Below are positions 35,747 through 44,459 of a stretch of 64,000 nucleotides of DNA, in pieces. The notes below the pieces were generated by a model that was not told the DNA's origin, made no database searches, and worked only from the letters and a program-made list of their open reading frames with translations. Origin of the DNA: Neobacillus cucumis. GTDB taxonomy: Bacteria > Bacillota > Bacilli > Bacillales_B > DSM-18226. The position numbers and the translations under genes were made by a program. Location of the stretch: positions 1 to 64,000 of the forward strand of contig NZ_JAMBOH010000021.1 of NCBI RefSeq assembly GCF_023715505.1, given 5' to 3'. The stretch's first letter is position 1; every line of letters begins with the position of its first letter.

Positions 35747-37372
35747 TTACTCCCCACAAACAGCCGCTTCGATTTTAAGGTTTGGTGTGATATCCTGGTA
35801 CACAAAACCTTGAACCTCCTTGACCCGTTTAAAAAATTTATAGAAACGTTCATTTGGATAGGCCTTTTGTTTGTACTCTTGAACAATCCCCTCTATGACT
35901 CCGACAATTTGGTCCGGTGCGATTCCTTCCGCTACGATTTGGCCGGGATGTGCAGTTCTTCCAGCTGTCTTGGCTCCTAAAAATAAATCAAATGCTCCCT
36001 TGCGGTAGACAATGCCAATATCCTCTTTTACGGCTCCATAACAGGCCATGCCGCAGCCATTCACACCCAGTTTCAATTCTTTGGGGAGTTCCATGCCGCC
36101 AAGCCTTTCCTGCAGTTCATCGGCATAAGGGATGGAATCCTTCTTTTCTCCGTCACAAAAATCACAGGCTTTTACGGTTAATACGTCGCCAACAGGAGCA
36201 ATCAAAAAGTTGGCCGCCGTTAGTTTTTCAACAATCTCATCGGGCTTAGAGGTTAAAATTTGCAGCTTCATATAATGGTCTTGTGTGTATTCCATGACAC
36301 CTTCTTCTCCGACAATTTCGGAAAGAATGACCATCTGAGTCGCGGTAAATTTTTTATTGGCGACACCAGGGCTGACCGCTACCTCAAAAATAGATTGAAA
36401 GTCTTGCTTCACCAGTAAACCTTGGGATGGTCCATCGTTCTCACCAAGGATCATTTGCAAAGCTTCCTCAGCCAGCTCTCTTGGCGACTCTTTCACTGAG
36501 GTTGGGGTGACTAGTTTCTTGTTTACCGGCGTTACATCTTCCATTTGCTCCAGTGCCCATGGTTCGGCTTCCTTTTGCAAACGCTGATGCGGTTTCAACG
36601 GCTGTATTGCCTGATTTAATGTATACTTCCGCTGATAACCGCGCGGAGTGATGATCAAGCCGTCGTAAAAAAATGTGGAAGAGTTGCCAATTAAAACGGT
36701 GGTTAACATGCCAATTTCATGTTCGAGCATCTCTTGTAAATTAGTTAAGACGATTTTTTGACTATCACGGAAAGCACTCTTTACCAATCCTACAGGAGTG
36801 TCTGGCGAGCGATATTTTAGTAGAATTTTTTGTGCTTCCATAATCTGCCGTGTCCTTCTCCCGCTTTTTGGATTGTATAAGGCAATCACAAAATCAGCTT
36901 GAGCGGCCGCTTCGATTCGTTTCTCGATCAGACTCCAAGGTGTCAAATGGTCACTTAAGCTGATTGTACAGGCATCATGCATGACCGGCGCGCCTAATAA
37001 GGCAGCACAGGAGTTGATGGCGGAAATGCCAGGGACCACCTCCACTTCTACCCCTGAGTCTTTTTTCCAGCCTTTTTCGATTAGCACTTCGTAAACCAGT
37101 CCTGCCATTCCATATACACCCGCATCACCACTCGAAATGACCGCTACCGTGTAACCGAGCTCCGCCTGTTTCACAGCCTCCTGGGCACGGCTCACTTCTT
37201 CTGTCATTCCTGTGCTGATGATTTGCTTTCCAGTTATTAATCCCTTGATTAAATCAACATAGGTTTTGTAGCCGATGATGATATCACTTTCTTGGATGGC
37301 TTCTTTTGCCCGACCGGTAATATGTTTTTCATCACCAGGGCCAAAACCAATCACCAATAATTTTCCTTTCAC
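35747..37372 (-). CDS. cbiH: Cobalt-factor III C17-methyltransferase with C-terminal Fe-S domain (CbiH60)
   Basis: This 541-residue protein starts at a GTG. Residues about 1-240 are a SAM methylase with VIGFGPGDEKHITGRA, VISSGDAGVYGMAGL and VPGISAINSCAALLGAPVMHDAC. A linker and a C-terminal domain (residues about 330-530) with CDFCDG and GVNGCGMACYG cysteine pairs resembles half of a nitrite/sulfite reductase with a 4Fe-4S cluster. The fusion matches CbiH60 of B. megaterium, where the extra domain is needed for ring-contracting methylation. The cluster may supply an electron or stabilise the cobalt state. Confidence 0.93.
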   Translation of the reverse strand: MKGKLLVIGFGPGDEKHITGRAKEAIQESDIIIGYKTYVDLIKGLITGKQIISTGMTEEVSRAQEAVKQAELGYTVAVISSGDAGVYGMAGLVYEVLIEKGWKKDSGVEVEVVPGISAINSCAALLGAPVMHDACTISLSDHLTPWSLIEKRIEAAAQADFVIALYNPKSGRRTRQIMEAQKILLKYRSPDTPVGLVKSAFRDSQKIVLTNLQEMLEHEIGMLTTVLIGNSSTFFYDGLIITPRGYQRKYTLNQAIQPLKPHQRLQKEAEPWALEQMEDVTPVNKKLVTPTSVKESPRELAEEALQMILGENDGPSQGLLVKQDFQSIFEVAVSPGVANKKFTATQMVILSEIVGEEGVMEYTQDHYMKLQILTSKPDEIVEKLTAANFLIAPVGDVLTVKACDFCDGEKKDSIPYADELQERLGGMELPKELKLGVNGCGMACYGAVKEDIGIVYRKGAFDLFLGAKTAGRTAHPGQIVAEGIAPDQIVGVIEGIVQEYKQKAYPNERFYKFFKRVKEVQGFVYQDITPNLKIEAAVCGE

Positions 37373-37425
37373 ACTATTACGCCACCTTCCAAAATTTCAA
37401 ACTAGAATCCAGCTACTATCCGCTG

Positions 37426-37809
37426 TTACATCTTTTCTTTAACCGCTTTTTGTACTCCTTGGATGCATTCCGAGCCATCTGGCTGTATGAATCCTGCTTC
37501 GGAATATTGATAGATCGCATGCTCCTGAAGGCAATGACCTTCCGCCAGATGACGCTTTACAATTGTAGTTCCCACTTCTGGGGTTACGTTTTTATACCAA
37601 GTCCCGGATGGATAGACGATGGCAACGGGAGCGTCCTTACATCTCCCATTGCATCTCGTTCTAGTTGTATGTATGAGTGAATCTAAGTTTAAATTGGTGA
37701 TTTCATTCCGAATCGCTTGTGTCGCTTCCTCCCCACCCTTTCTCATACAGCTGCTGCCGTTGCATATGAGGACATGGTGTTTCGTCCCTTGTAAATTCCA
37801 TGTAGTCAT
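37426..37809 (-). CDS. cbiW: (2Fe-2S) thioredoxin-like ferredoxin domain protein (CbiW-like)
   Basis: The ATG at 37809 has AAGGAGAGTGTGAC upstream; the open frame continues into the riboswitch leader without a ribosome site. The 127 residues show VLICNGSSCMRKGG and TRCNGRCKDAPVAIVYPSGTWYK, giving the CxxxxC...C...C pattern of thioredoxin-like 2Fe-2S ferredoxins. It is the first gene of the cobalamin operon, where cbiW lies in B. megaterium. It probably passes electrons to CbiH60 or another reducing step (inference). Confidence 0.85.
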   Translation of the reverse strand: MTTWNLQGTKHHVLICNGSSCMRKGGEEATQAIRNEITNLNLDSLIHTTRTRCNGRCKDAPVAIVYPSGTWYKNVTPEVGTTIVKRHLAEGHCLQEHAIYQYSEAGFIQPDGSECIQGVQKAVKEKM

Positions 37810-37837
37810 GTCACACTCTCCTTTTTGTTTTTTACGT

Positions 37838-37872
37838 AAAAAAAGCACCCCTATGGACATAGGGGTGCAGAA
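37838..37872 (-). terminator. Terminator of the downstream (second) cobalamin riboswitch
   Basis: On the minus strand the 11-bp stem GCACCCCTATG/CATAGGGGTGC with a three-base loop is followed by seven Ts. It lies 28 bases ahead of the cbiW start, between riboswitch and gene. Confidence 0.92.
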
Positions 37873-37944
37873 TATATCACACAAAAAATAGCGATGTATG
37901 TTCAGCACTTCTACCTATGTTCCCGTAGGTTGATTGAAGCTTTT

Positions 37945-38115
37945 TAGGTATAGGCAGGTCTCCTGACTTAGGTTCATCATACCATTGCGTCTTCCCGAAT
38001 TCCTTCAGTGACATTTGCAATGAACTCCCCATACAGTGGCGGGTACCGTGACGGATTTAAACCGTACTTCCCTAATTAAGCACATATTTTTAATGCGCAC
38101 CTATTCCTAATCTAT
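37945..38115 (-). promoter_or_regulatory. Cobalamin riboswitch 2 (gene-proximal)
   Basis: Minus-strand conserved parts appear in order: TTAGGGAAGTACGG, CCGTCACGGTACCCGCCACTGTATGG (the GCCACTG core), TTCGGGAAGACGC, and the B12 box AAGTCAGGAGACCTGCC at 37953-37969. This is a full cobalamin riboswitch aptamer. It is followed by the terminator at 37838-37872 and the cbiW gene, so B12 is expected to switch the operon off. Confidence 0.95.
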
Positions 38116-38187
38116 TCAATTGTTAAAAAGGCTTGTTTCTTCTAAAGCTAAACTATGAGAATTAAAAATGATTTAGAATCATCCAAA

Positions 38188-38222
38188 CGAAAAAATCCGT
38201 TCAACGTTAGTTGAACGGATAA
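38188..38222 (-). terminator. Terminator of the upstream (first) cobalamin riboswitch
   Basis: The 11-bp perfect stem ATCCGTTCAAC/GTTGAACGGAT is followed on the minus strand by six Ts. It lies between the two riboswitch aptamers. Confidence 0.92.
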
Positions 38223-38312
38223 AACGTCAGCACAAAAAGAAAGTTAATCAATAATCCTTTTTGTCCTAACGTTCCATCTTCTCAACCCCCGAAGAAATCG
38301 AAACTATAAAAG

Positions 38313-38470
38313 CTAAGACAGGTCTCCTGACTTGTGTATCTTCCTACTTTAGACCCTTCCCGTATCGTCCATAAATACGTCTCAGTGGTTTGTCTATTTC
38401 GTCCACACTCACAGTTGCGGGGACAGTTCTGGTATTGCACCAGATTCCCTATTAAGCCCTAAGGCATCTT
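38313..38470 (-). promoter_or_regulatory. Cobalamin riboswitch 1 (promoter-proximal)
   Basis: Minus-strand elements are TTAATAGGGAATCTGGTGCAAT, CCAGAACTGTCCCCGCAACTG, CAAACCACTGAGACG, ACGGGAAGG and the B12 box AAGTCAGGAGACCTGTC at about 38316-38333. It is a second complete cobalamin aptamer, about 200 bases upstream of the other, with its own terminator. A TATAAT at 38515-38520 (minus strand) is the likely -10 of the shared promoter; the best -35 (TTGATA) is 20 bases away, longer than ideal. Confidence 0.95.
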
Positions 38471-38771
38471 AACTAATTGTTAACAAATTCGTATGTAATT
38501 TTTAAGAGATAATAATTATACTAGTCTAACAAATAGAATATATCAAGTGCTTTTTTAATTCCCTTAATTTATATTCCATTTTGGTCAACTCCGAGGATCG
38601 ATCTTGTCTGGCTTTTTTTAATAAGAATATTATCATACTTATTAAAAATGATGACACAATTTAAAGGTTCTAAAAATGCTAGGAAGACCAAGCCTTTTTG
38701 GTATGATTCAACAAAATGAACCAAATAATAAATGAAAGCAAATCAAGAAATTATTAATTTGAGGTGATATA

Positions 38772-39557
38772 ATGCCAATCCTCGAAGTTGAGGAGAGTAC
38801 CCTTTACTACACTGTTAAAGGTAACGGGATTCCAATCATATTTATTCATCCACCCGTTCTAACTTCAATAAATTTCATATACCAGTTAGAAGGACTTTCT
38901 CGTTATTTTCAGGTTATCACCTTTGATATACGAGGACATGGAAGGAGTCCTTTTTCAAGAAATCCTATTACCTATCCACTAATCGTTGAGGATATAAAAA
39001 AACTAATGGACCATTTGGCTATTAAGCAAGCCATTTTATGTGGGTATTCAGCAGGGGCATCCATCCTATTGGAATTTTTATTATCAACATCAAAAGGGCG
39101 TGCTTTAGGTGGAATCATTATTAGTGGAATGTCTGAGGTAAGTGACTGGCGTCTAAAAAACAGAATTCGCCTTGCTAAAAACCTTGCAAAGATTGGGGCA
39201 TTGCCTGTTTTAGCCCGGTCAATATCCAATAGTAATTCAAATACAAAAGAGTTGTTCCACAAGATGTTTCTAGAAGCTAAAAAAGGTGATGTTAGAAACA
39301 TCTTGCAATACTATGATTACTGTTTGAACTATAACATTTCCGATCAACTAGAGAACATTACTATGCCAATTTCCCTTATTTATGGTGGAAAAGATAAAAC
39401 ATTTTATCATTATGCACAACAACTACATACGAAACTACCTCAAAATGAAATAACCTTTGTTGAAGGCATTAAACATCAGGTCCCAACAAAAGCAGCAAGT
39501 AAATTAAATGATGTTATTTATCACTTTATCCAAAACCTTCCAGGAAAACAGAGGTGA
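38772..39557 (+). CDS. Alpha/beta hydrolase
   Basis: This 261-residue protein shows the alpha/beta-hydrolase fold: FIHPPVLTS oxyanion region, TFDIRGHGRSPF, nucleophile elbow CGYSAGAS (Ser near residue 95), an acid in YGGKDKTFY, and catalytic His in EGIKHQVPTK. There is no signal peptide, so it is cytoplasmic. The substrate is unknown. The start has GAGGTGAT before the ATG. A PAP2 phosphatase gene follows by six bases and is probably cotranscribed. Confidence 0.85.
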   Translation: MPILEVEESTLYYTVKGNGIPIIFIHPPVLTSINFIYQLEGLSRYFQVITFDIRGHGRSPFSRNPITYPLIVEDIKKLMDHLAIKQAILCGYSAGASILLEFLLSTSKGRALGGIIISGMSEVSDWRLKNRIRLAKNLAKIGALPVLARSISNSNSNTKELFHKMFLEAKKGDVRNILQYYDYCLNYNISDQLENITMPISLIYGGKDKTFYHYAQQLHTKLPQNEITFVEGIKHQVPTKAASKLNDVIYHFIQNLPGKQR

Positions 39558-39563
39558 GTAAGC

Positions 39564-40052
39564 TTGGATGTTAAACTATTTCATTTAATAAATTCGCTTT
39601 CCGGACGTCATTTATTAATAGATAAATTAATGATACTTATTTCCAAAAAGATGAAATTTGTTTTCTTTATTATTTTAGTGATTTTGCTTTTTAAAAAAAG
39701 AAATGTAACTATTGAAGCAGTAGTGTCTATCATGATTTCGTTATTCTTGCATTTTATAATTAAGTTATTTTATTTTAAGCCCCGCCCATTTATTGAAGGG
39801 AGAGTAGGGATACTTACCCCTTCTAAATTCGATTCGTCCTTTCCAAGTAAACATACTCTAATAGCTTTCGCCGTATCAACAATAGTCCTGTTTAAACAAC
39901 GCATCCTTGGATCTATTATGTTGGGGTTTTCTTTTATAACGGGATTGTCACGAATTTGGCTAGGACATCATTATCCTTCTGACATTGCAGGAAGTGCTGT
40001 ATTAGGCTCTTTTACAAGTGCGATTATTCATAAATTATTACATAGGAAATAG
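39564..40052 (+). CDS. PAP2-family membrane phosphatase, undecaprenyl-pyrophosphatase-like
   Basis: It starts at a TTG with AGAGGTGAG upstream. The 162 residues have about five membrane segments and all three PAP2 signatures: KLFYFKPRP (K-x6-RP), SFPSKHT (PSxH) and SRIWLGHHYPSD (SR-x5-H-x3-D). The size and motif set fit BcrC-like undecaprenyl pyrophosphate phosphatases, which recycle the cell-wall lipid carrier and can give bacitracin tolerance. Lipid phosphate phosphatase activity of another type is possible. Confidence 0.88.
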   Translation: MDVKLFHLINSLSGRHLLIDKLMILISKKMKFVFFIILVILLFKKRNVTIEAVVSIMISLFLHFIIKLFYFKPRPFIEGRVGILTPSKFDSSFPSKHTLIAFAVSTIVLFKQRILGSIMLGFSFITGLSRIWLGHHYPSDIAGSAVLGSFTSAIIHKLLHRK

Positions 40053-40569
40053 CAATGAAAACTCTTAAGAAAATTGCAGCGCCTATGAGGTATTATGATT
40101 TTTCATTAGAAAATGTTGACAAAAAATCTGCTGGTTTAGTTTAATAAGAAAAGGTGATTGCCTTTTGTATTAGTAATCACCTCCTGTCTTTTCTAATCAA
40201 TAAAGTCTATTTTATTTTGCCGACACCACTCAATCGCAATTTGTTTAAAAAACTCGTTTCGGTATGAATACCATTAGTCTTCCATTCCACAATCTATAAT
40301 TTTGTCCTTAAATCTTCTAAAAGCACCCTTTCCCTTAATTGCCCTAGATAAGGTTTCCTCCTTTCGATGATCTCATACAGTTAGGCAAAAGTTTCCCATT
40401 ATCTGATATTCATTTACATCCTATTTAGTAGGTAATTCTATATAATTTTCAAAGTTTTCAACTACATCGATGCCACCCTAGCTAATTTTGGATTAACAAT
40501 TATTCCATTAGGCCTCTTAGGTTACGTAAATAAATTTTGGTTCATTTCTTTTATTAAAAGGTCCCATTG
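40053..40569. other. Gene-poor stretch with decayed coding fragments
   Basis: No intact gene was found. The minus strand near 40190-40290 reads YSYRNEFFKQIAIEWCRQNK, ending IDFID and a stop, which looks like a C-terminal gene relic. The plus strand near 40465-40555 reads YIDATLANFGLTIIPLGLLG, a possible membrane-protein relic. A weak hairpin, GGTGATT/AATCACC, at 40153-40181 may terminate the PAP2 gene. Confidence 0.4.
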
Positions 40570-41502
40570 TTACATCTCCCCACCAAAGGTGGCCACCGTC
40601 TGTCTGTCAAGACCAAACTCATGACCATTCCATTTCAATACAGTTTGTACATATCCCAGGCTGTCCGCATTATACCTGCCAGCTATCCTTTGATATACTT
40701 CGAGTTCATAGATATCGTCCCTGTTAAAATCAATCGGGTATAAACCAGACAAAGGATTCACCCACCCCTTAATAGGAGCCTTTAAAATTCCTTGGGGGTT
40801 ATAGATTTCCGATAAATATTCTTTCCCCTTATAAGTAAGGTCAAGAATATACTTTTCTCTGAGATGAAAACTGATTACCTTTGCTTTGTATTGATTTTCA
40901 TATGTCACATCGTACTTATAGGAATCATTGAATGCATCTGAATCAAAAATCTGCTTTATTTGACCGTTCATATTAGAAAAGATATACGCATAAATTGTGC
41001 CGGCACTTCCTCCGGTATCGATGACCACTAAAATATCATCGCCTTTTTTGCCTGTAAAATTCCCCAGAAACAGGGCTGGATTGTATCCAGAGTTATTTTT
41101 AAAATGGATGTATTCATAATGATGTGTTCTCCCATTTTGGATTACCAAAGTGATATCTTTCCAAAATGGACTATCAGGGGTTTTATTGGCAGTAAGAAAG
41201 ACATTATCTTTTATCCCATCTCCGTCAATATCACCCCTTTTTACTGTTACGATGGATGGACTATTAGTATTTATCTGTCTTGAATCAGCAGATTGCAGTC
41301 CCGCCCGTATTTCAAAAAGTTTATGCTTTGAAGGATAAGGATTGGGAAAAGACAAAGCCAGATCAATTGTTTGCAGTGCTTCATTTGTTAATCCAGCTCT
41401 TGCTTGCGTTTTAGCCAAACAGTACCAATAATAGGGATTATTCGTCTCACGTATTTTTGTGTAATAATGATGGAGCTCTTTATTAAAATCATTGGTGTCC
41501 AC
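40570..41502 (-). CDS. TPR + FG-GAP/VCBS-like repeat protein, copy 1
   Basis: The start is placed at the GTG at 41502, in register with the paralogue at 61467-62399, whose ATG occupies the same position behind GGTGGG; an ATG ten codons upstream lacks that match. About 310 residues. The N-terminal 75 residues resemble a TPR-like helical hairpin (YYWYCLAKTQARAGLTNEAL). The rest has calcium-type loops such as RGDIDGDGIKDNVFL and FNRDDIYELE, typical of VCBS/FG-GAP beta-propeller repeats. No signal peptide is seen. The function is unknown; the paralogue is about 20 kb away. Confidence 0.75.
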   Translation of the reverse strand: MDTNDFNKELHHYYTKIRETNNPYYWYCLAKTQARAGLTNEALQTIDLALSFPNPYPSKHKLFEIRAGLQSADSRQINTNSPSIVTVKRGDIDGDGIKDNVFLTANKTPDSPFWKDITLVIQNGRTHHYEYIHFKNNSGYNPALFLGNFTGKKGDDILVVIDTGGSAGTIYAYIFSNMNGQIKQIFDSDAFNDSYKYDVTYENQYKAKVISFHLREKYILDLTYKGKEYLSEIYNPQGILKAPIKGWVNPLSGLYPIDFNRDDIYELEVYQRIAGRYNADSLGYVQTVLKWNGHEFGLDRQTVATFGGEM

Positions 41503-41617
41503 CTGCAACCCACCTGTCATATTATTCTCCATAAAGGCTTATGTACGAATCCACAGGAGCATTCCAAGGTCTGTTTTCCATGAGTTAAAGTCTCGTAGGT
41601 TCCATCTTTTTTTCCAT

Positions 41618-41666
41618 AAAAAAAGCAGGTACCTGAGCTATTGCCAGCCATTACCTGCTTTTTTTC
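41618..41666 (-). terminator. Rho-independent terminator of the sulfite-oxidase-like gene
   Basis: The stem AAGCAGGTA...TACCTGCTT with a wide loop is flanked by A- and T-runs. It follows the stop of the minus-strand gene at 41694. Part of it recurs, degenerate, upstream of the 61467-62399 paralogue. Confidence 0.7.
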
Positions 41667-41693
41667 ATGAAGTCTCTCTAGATATCCTTGGTG

Positions 41694-42287
41694 CTAACGG
41701 TACCGTTCTTCTTTAAATGGATTGGCTGTCATCGAATAGCCAAACTCTTCCCAAAAACCTGCCTCATCTTCCTTCATAAACTCAATCCCTGACACCCATT
41801 TGGAGCCTTTCCAAAGATAAAATGTTTCTGGTGGAATAAACCTTAGTGGATAACCATGTTTGGGATCGATATCCTGCCAATCATGATGTTGATCCTTCCA
41901 ACGGTAGACAAACAAAGAATCGTCCCCTAGTAAAGGCTCGAGCGGCAAGTTGGCAGAATAACCAAATCTATCCCCATTATAGTAACCGTAAATTTTAATG
42001 TATTTAACCTCTTCATCGATTTCTACAAATTTTAATAACTCTCTAAGGGCAATGCCTTCAAAAGTGGTATCAAACTTAGACCAGGTTGTAACACAATGCA
42101 TGTTAACGGTTGAGATGGTCTTTGGAAGCCCCATGATTTCTTTATATGATAAGACCTTTTCTTCTTTTACCTCACCAAAAAGTCTGAAATTCCAATAGGT
42201 CTTATTAAACACGGGGATATCCCCTTTGTGCAGTATGGGCCATTTTTCTGTTTCAAATTGGCCGGGTGGAAGCTGCTTTTCCATCAT
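41694..42287 (-). CDS. Molybdopterin-dependent oxidoreductase, sulfite-oxidase fold
   Basis: The ATG at 42287 follows AAAGGATGG; the long upstream extension has no ribosome site. The 197 residues match the oxidoreductase molybdopterin-binding domain: VNMHCVTTWSKFD with the molybdenum-ligand Cys near residue 68, GIALRELL, ANLPLEPLLGDDSLFVYRW, and HGYPLRFIPPETFYLWKGSKWV. The shortness and absence of a Tat signal point to a cytoplasmic single-domain enzyme. The substrate is unknown. Confidence 0.88.
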   Translation of the reverse strand: MMEKQLPPGQFETEKWPILHKGDIPVFNKTYWNFRLFGEVKEEKVLSYKEIMGLPKTISTVNMHCVTTWSKFDTTFEGIALRELLKFVEIDEEVKYIKIYGYYNGDRFGYSANLPLEPLLGDDSLFVYRWKDQHHDWQDIDPKHGYPLRFIPPETFYLWKGSKWVSGIEFMKEDEAGFWEEFGYSMTANPFKEERYR

Positions 42288-42383
42288 ACACCATCCTTTT
42301 TTCCTCATTAAATCACAGTGTTTCGTATAGTATACTACAAAATAAATCAAGAAAACCAAGTTAGTGTCCTGCCTAGATCAAAT

Positions 42384-42424
42384 GAAAAAGGGTTCCGTCT
42401 CCACTTGAAGACAGTACCCTTTTC
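42384..42424 (-). terminator. Hairpin carried with the stress-protein pseudogene
   Basis: The stem AAAAGGGTTCCGTCT/AGACAGTACCCTTTT is nearly identical to the hairpin after the intact gene (50938-50976). It shows that the duplicated segment includes the terminator. Confidence 0.75.
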
Positions 42425-42455
42425 ACTTTCAATCCTTAAAATTCTCTGTTGTTGC

Positions 42456-42667
42456 CTAAGTTCGTAGTTGATTCAAAGAAGTGACCGGAGTATTGTATGG
42501 AACATTTGATCTTACGGTTCCGTCTGTATCGTTTTGGTTTACACTGGTATCAACTCGTTGTCCTTCTCCTAGACGGTTTTGTCGGCGTTCCGCCACAACA
42601 AGGAATTTACCCTCTTTTACATAACCTTGGTAACGGTCAGCCTCTTCTTCAGGAATTCCTAATCCAT
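42456..42667 (-). pseudogene. 3' fragment of YflT-type general stress protein gene
   Basis: On the minus strand the stretch encodes GLGIPEEEADRYQGYVKEGK and onward to TSLNQLRT and a TAG, closely matching the last 70 residues of the intact gene at 51009-51572. Homology stops abruptly at about 42667, and no start codon or glycine-rich core remains. It is a truncated duplicate, retaining the terminator. The stretch 42668-42860 contains only the gerA-type upstream region. Confidence 0.85.
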
Positions 42668-42860
42668 ATCGTCCTCTTTATAATTTCCTCTAACTATCAA
42701 AACTATCTGTCTAATGTGATTGATAAATTGCAACGCTAATTTATTTTGCTTCGTTATAGGTAATTTCTTAAACGGTTCAAGTGTGGCAAAAGGAATGATT
42801 TCTATCCGTTTACAAATAATAACAGAATCGAATTCATTAAAAACTGAAAGAGGAAACTAA

Positions 42861-44459
42861 ATGCGCAGTTTATTTCAATCATTAAAGAAAATCATTCCTC
42901 AAAGTCTATCCTCTAAACCCAATAAACAGGTTGTTACTACTGACGAATATATTGATAAACACTTGGCAGAAAACCTTTCTTTATTAAAAAATATTTTTAG
43001 AAAAACGGATGATATCCTATATAGAGAGTTTGAGTTTTTGAACCAAAAGACGTATAAGGTTTTCATTTGTTATTTAGATGGATTAGTGAATGATGATTAT
43101 ATAAATTTACATATTTTAAAGCCGTTAATGGAACCCAATTTTTCAACTCAACACTATGATCAAAGCAGTTTACTTACCATTACAAGAAATAGGATTCTTC
43201 ACACGGCAGATATCCAAGAGCTAAAAAAGATAGATCAAGTTATTGACAGTGTTTTAACCGGAAAAACCGTTCTTTTTATAGATGGATTTGATTCGGCACT
43301 CGCCATGAGTACACAAGGTTTTGAAACAAGGAATGTAACCGAGCCAGATACTGAATCAAGTGTACGAGGATCTCGCGAAGGTTTTAATGAAGTGTTAAAG
43401 GTCAATACTGCGTTAATTCGCAGAAAAATTAACAACCCCCGATTAAAGTTTGAAAATATAAAGCTTGGCAAACAAACCAAAACGAATATTCGTATGGGCT
43501 ACATCGAAGGGATTGCCAATGAAAAGGTTGTGGAAGAGGTACGTACTCGGCTGCAGCATATCAATGTGGATTCCATATTGGAATCAGGATATGTGGAACA
43601 ATTTATCGAAGACAGCCCTTTTTCGCTATTTCCAACTGTTGGAAATAGCGAAAAACCTGATAAAGTTGCTTCAAAATTGCTGGAAGGAAGAGTGGCAATA
43701 CTCTGTGATGGTACACCATTTGTCTTGACCGTTCCCTTTCTATTTGTAGAGGGATTACAAGTCGGAGAGGATTACTACTCCCGGCCTTATTTATCCTCCT
43801 TAATTCGATTACTAAGATTATTAGCTCTATTCATTGCTGTTGCGGCCACGCCCTTTTATATCGCCCTTACCACCTATCATCAAGAGATGGTTCCGTCACT
43901 CTTGCTGGCAACAATGGCTGCTGGGGAAGAACGTGTCCCCTTCCCTATCTTTATTGAAACATTGTTAATGGAAATCGTCTTTCAACTTCTGAGAGAGGCA
44001 GGAGTAAGGATGCCCAGGCCTGTAGGTTCTGCGATCAGCATTGTTGGTGCCTTAGTCATTGGAGAAGGAGCCGTTCAAGCAGGTTTGGTCAGCTCGGCCA
44101 TGGTGATCGGTATTGCCATTACAGGGATTGCCGGGTTTGTGGTATCTGCATTTAATGATGCGATTATTTTATCTAGAATTCTTTTGCTGATATTAGCGGG
44201 TGCATTGGGTTTATATGGAATATTAATGGGTTTTATGATGATCCTGGGCCATTTATGTTCTCTCAGGTCTTTTGGAACCCCCTATTTAACACCACAAGCG
44301 CCTATTATTTGGAGTGAATGGAAGGATTCGATTATCCGCCTGCCCATTTGGCTTTTTAATTCTCGGCCGCAATCCATCACTCAGGAAAATTCTAAAAGGT
44401 CAGGATTTGGCAACAAACCTAGTATTCCCAATAAGGATGAAAGAGAGGGTCAGACGTGA
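42861..44459 (+). CDS. Spore germination receptor A subunit (GerA family)
   Basis: This 532-residue protein has a hydrophilic N-terminal domain with the conserved LFIDGFDSALAMSTQGFETRN and TESSVRGSREGFNEVL. About five membrane helices follow, starting near residue 310 (TYHQEMVPSLLLATMAAGEE, FPIFIETLLMEIVFQLLREAG, SIVGALVIGEGAVQAGLVS). The A subunit sits in the spore inner membrane with B and C and senses nutrients. The start has AGAGGAAACTAA. The gene ends in a GTGA overlap with the C-subunit gene. Confidence 0.93.
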   Translation: MRSLFQSLKKIIPQSLSSKPNKQVVTTDEYIDKHLAENLSLLKNIFRKTDDILYREFEFLNQKTYKVFICYLDGLVNDDYINLHILKPLMEPNFSTQHYDQSSLLTITRNRILHTADIQELKKIDQVIDSVLTGKTVLFIDGFDSALAMSTQGFETRNVTEPDTESSVRGSREGFNEVLKVNTALIRRKINNPRLKFENIKLGKQTKTNIRMGYIEGIANEKVVEEVRTRLQHINVDSILESGYVEQFIEDSPFSLFPTVGNSEKPDKVASKLLEGRVAILCDGTPFVLTVPFLFVEGLQVGEDYYSRPYLSSLIRLLRLLALFIAVAATPFYIALTTYHQEMVPSLLLATMAAGEERVPFPIFIETLLMEIVFQLLREAGVRMPRPVGSAISIVGALVIGEGAVQAGLVSSAMVIGIAITGIAGFVVSAFNDAIILSRILLLILAGALGLYGILMGFMMILGHLCSLRSFGTPYLTPQAPIIWSEWKDSIIRLPIWLFNSRPQSITQENSKRSGFGNKPSIPNKDEREGQT

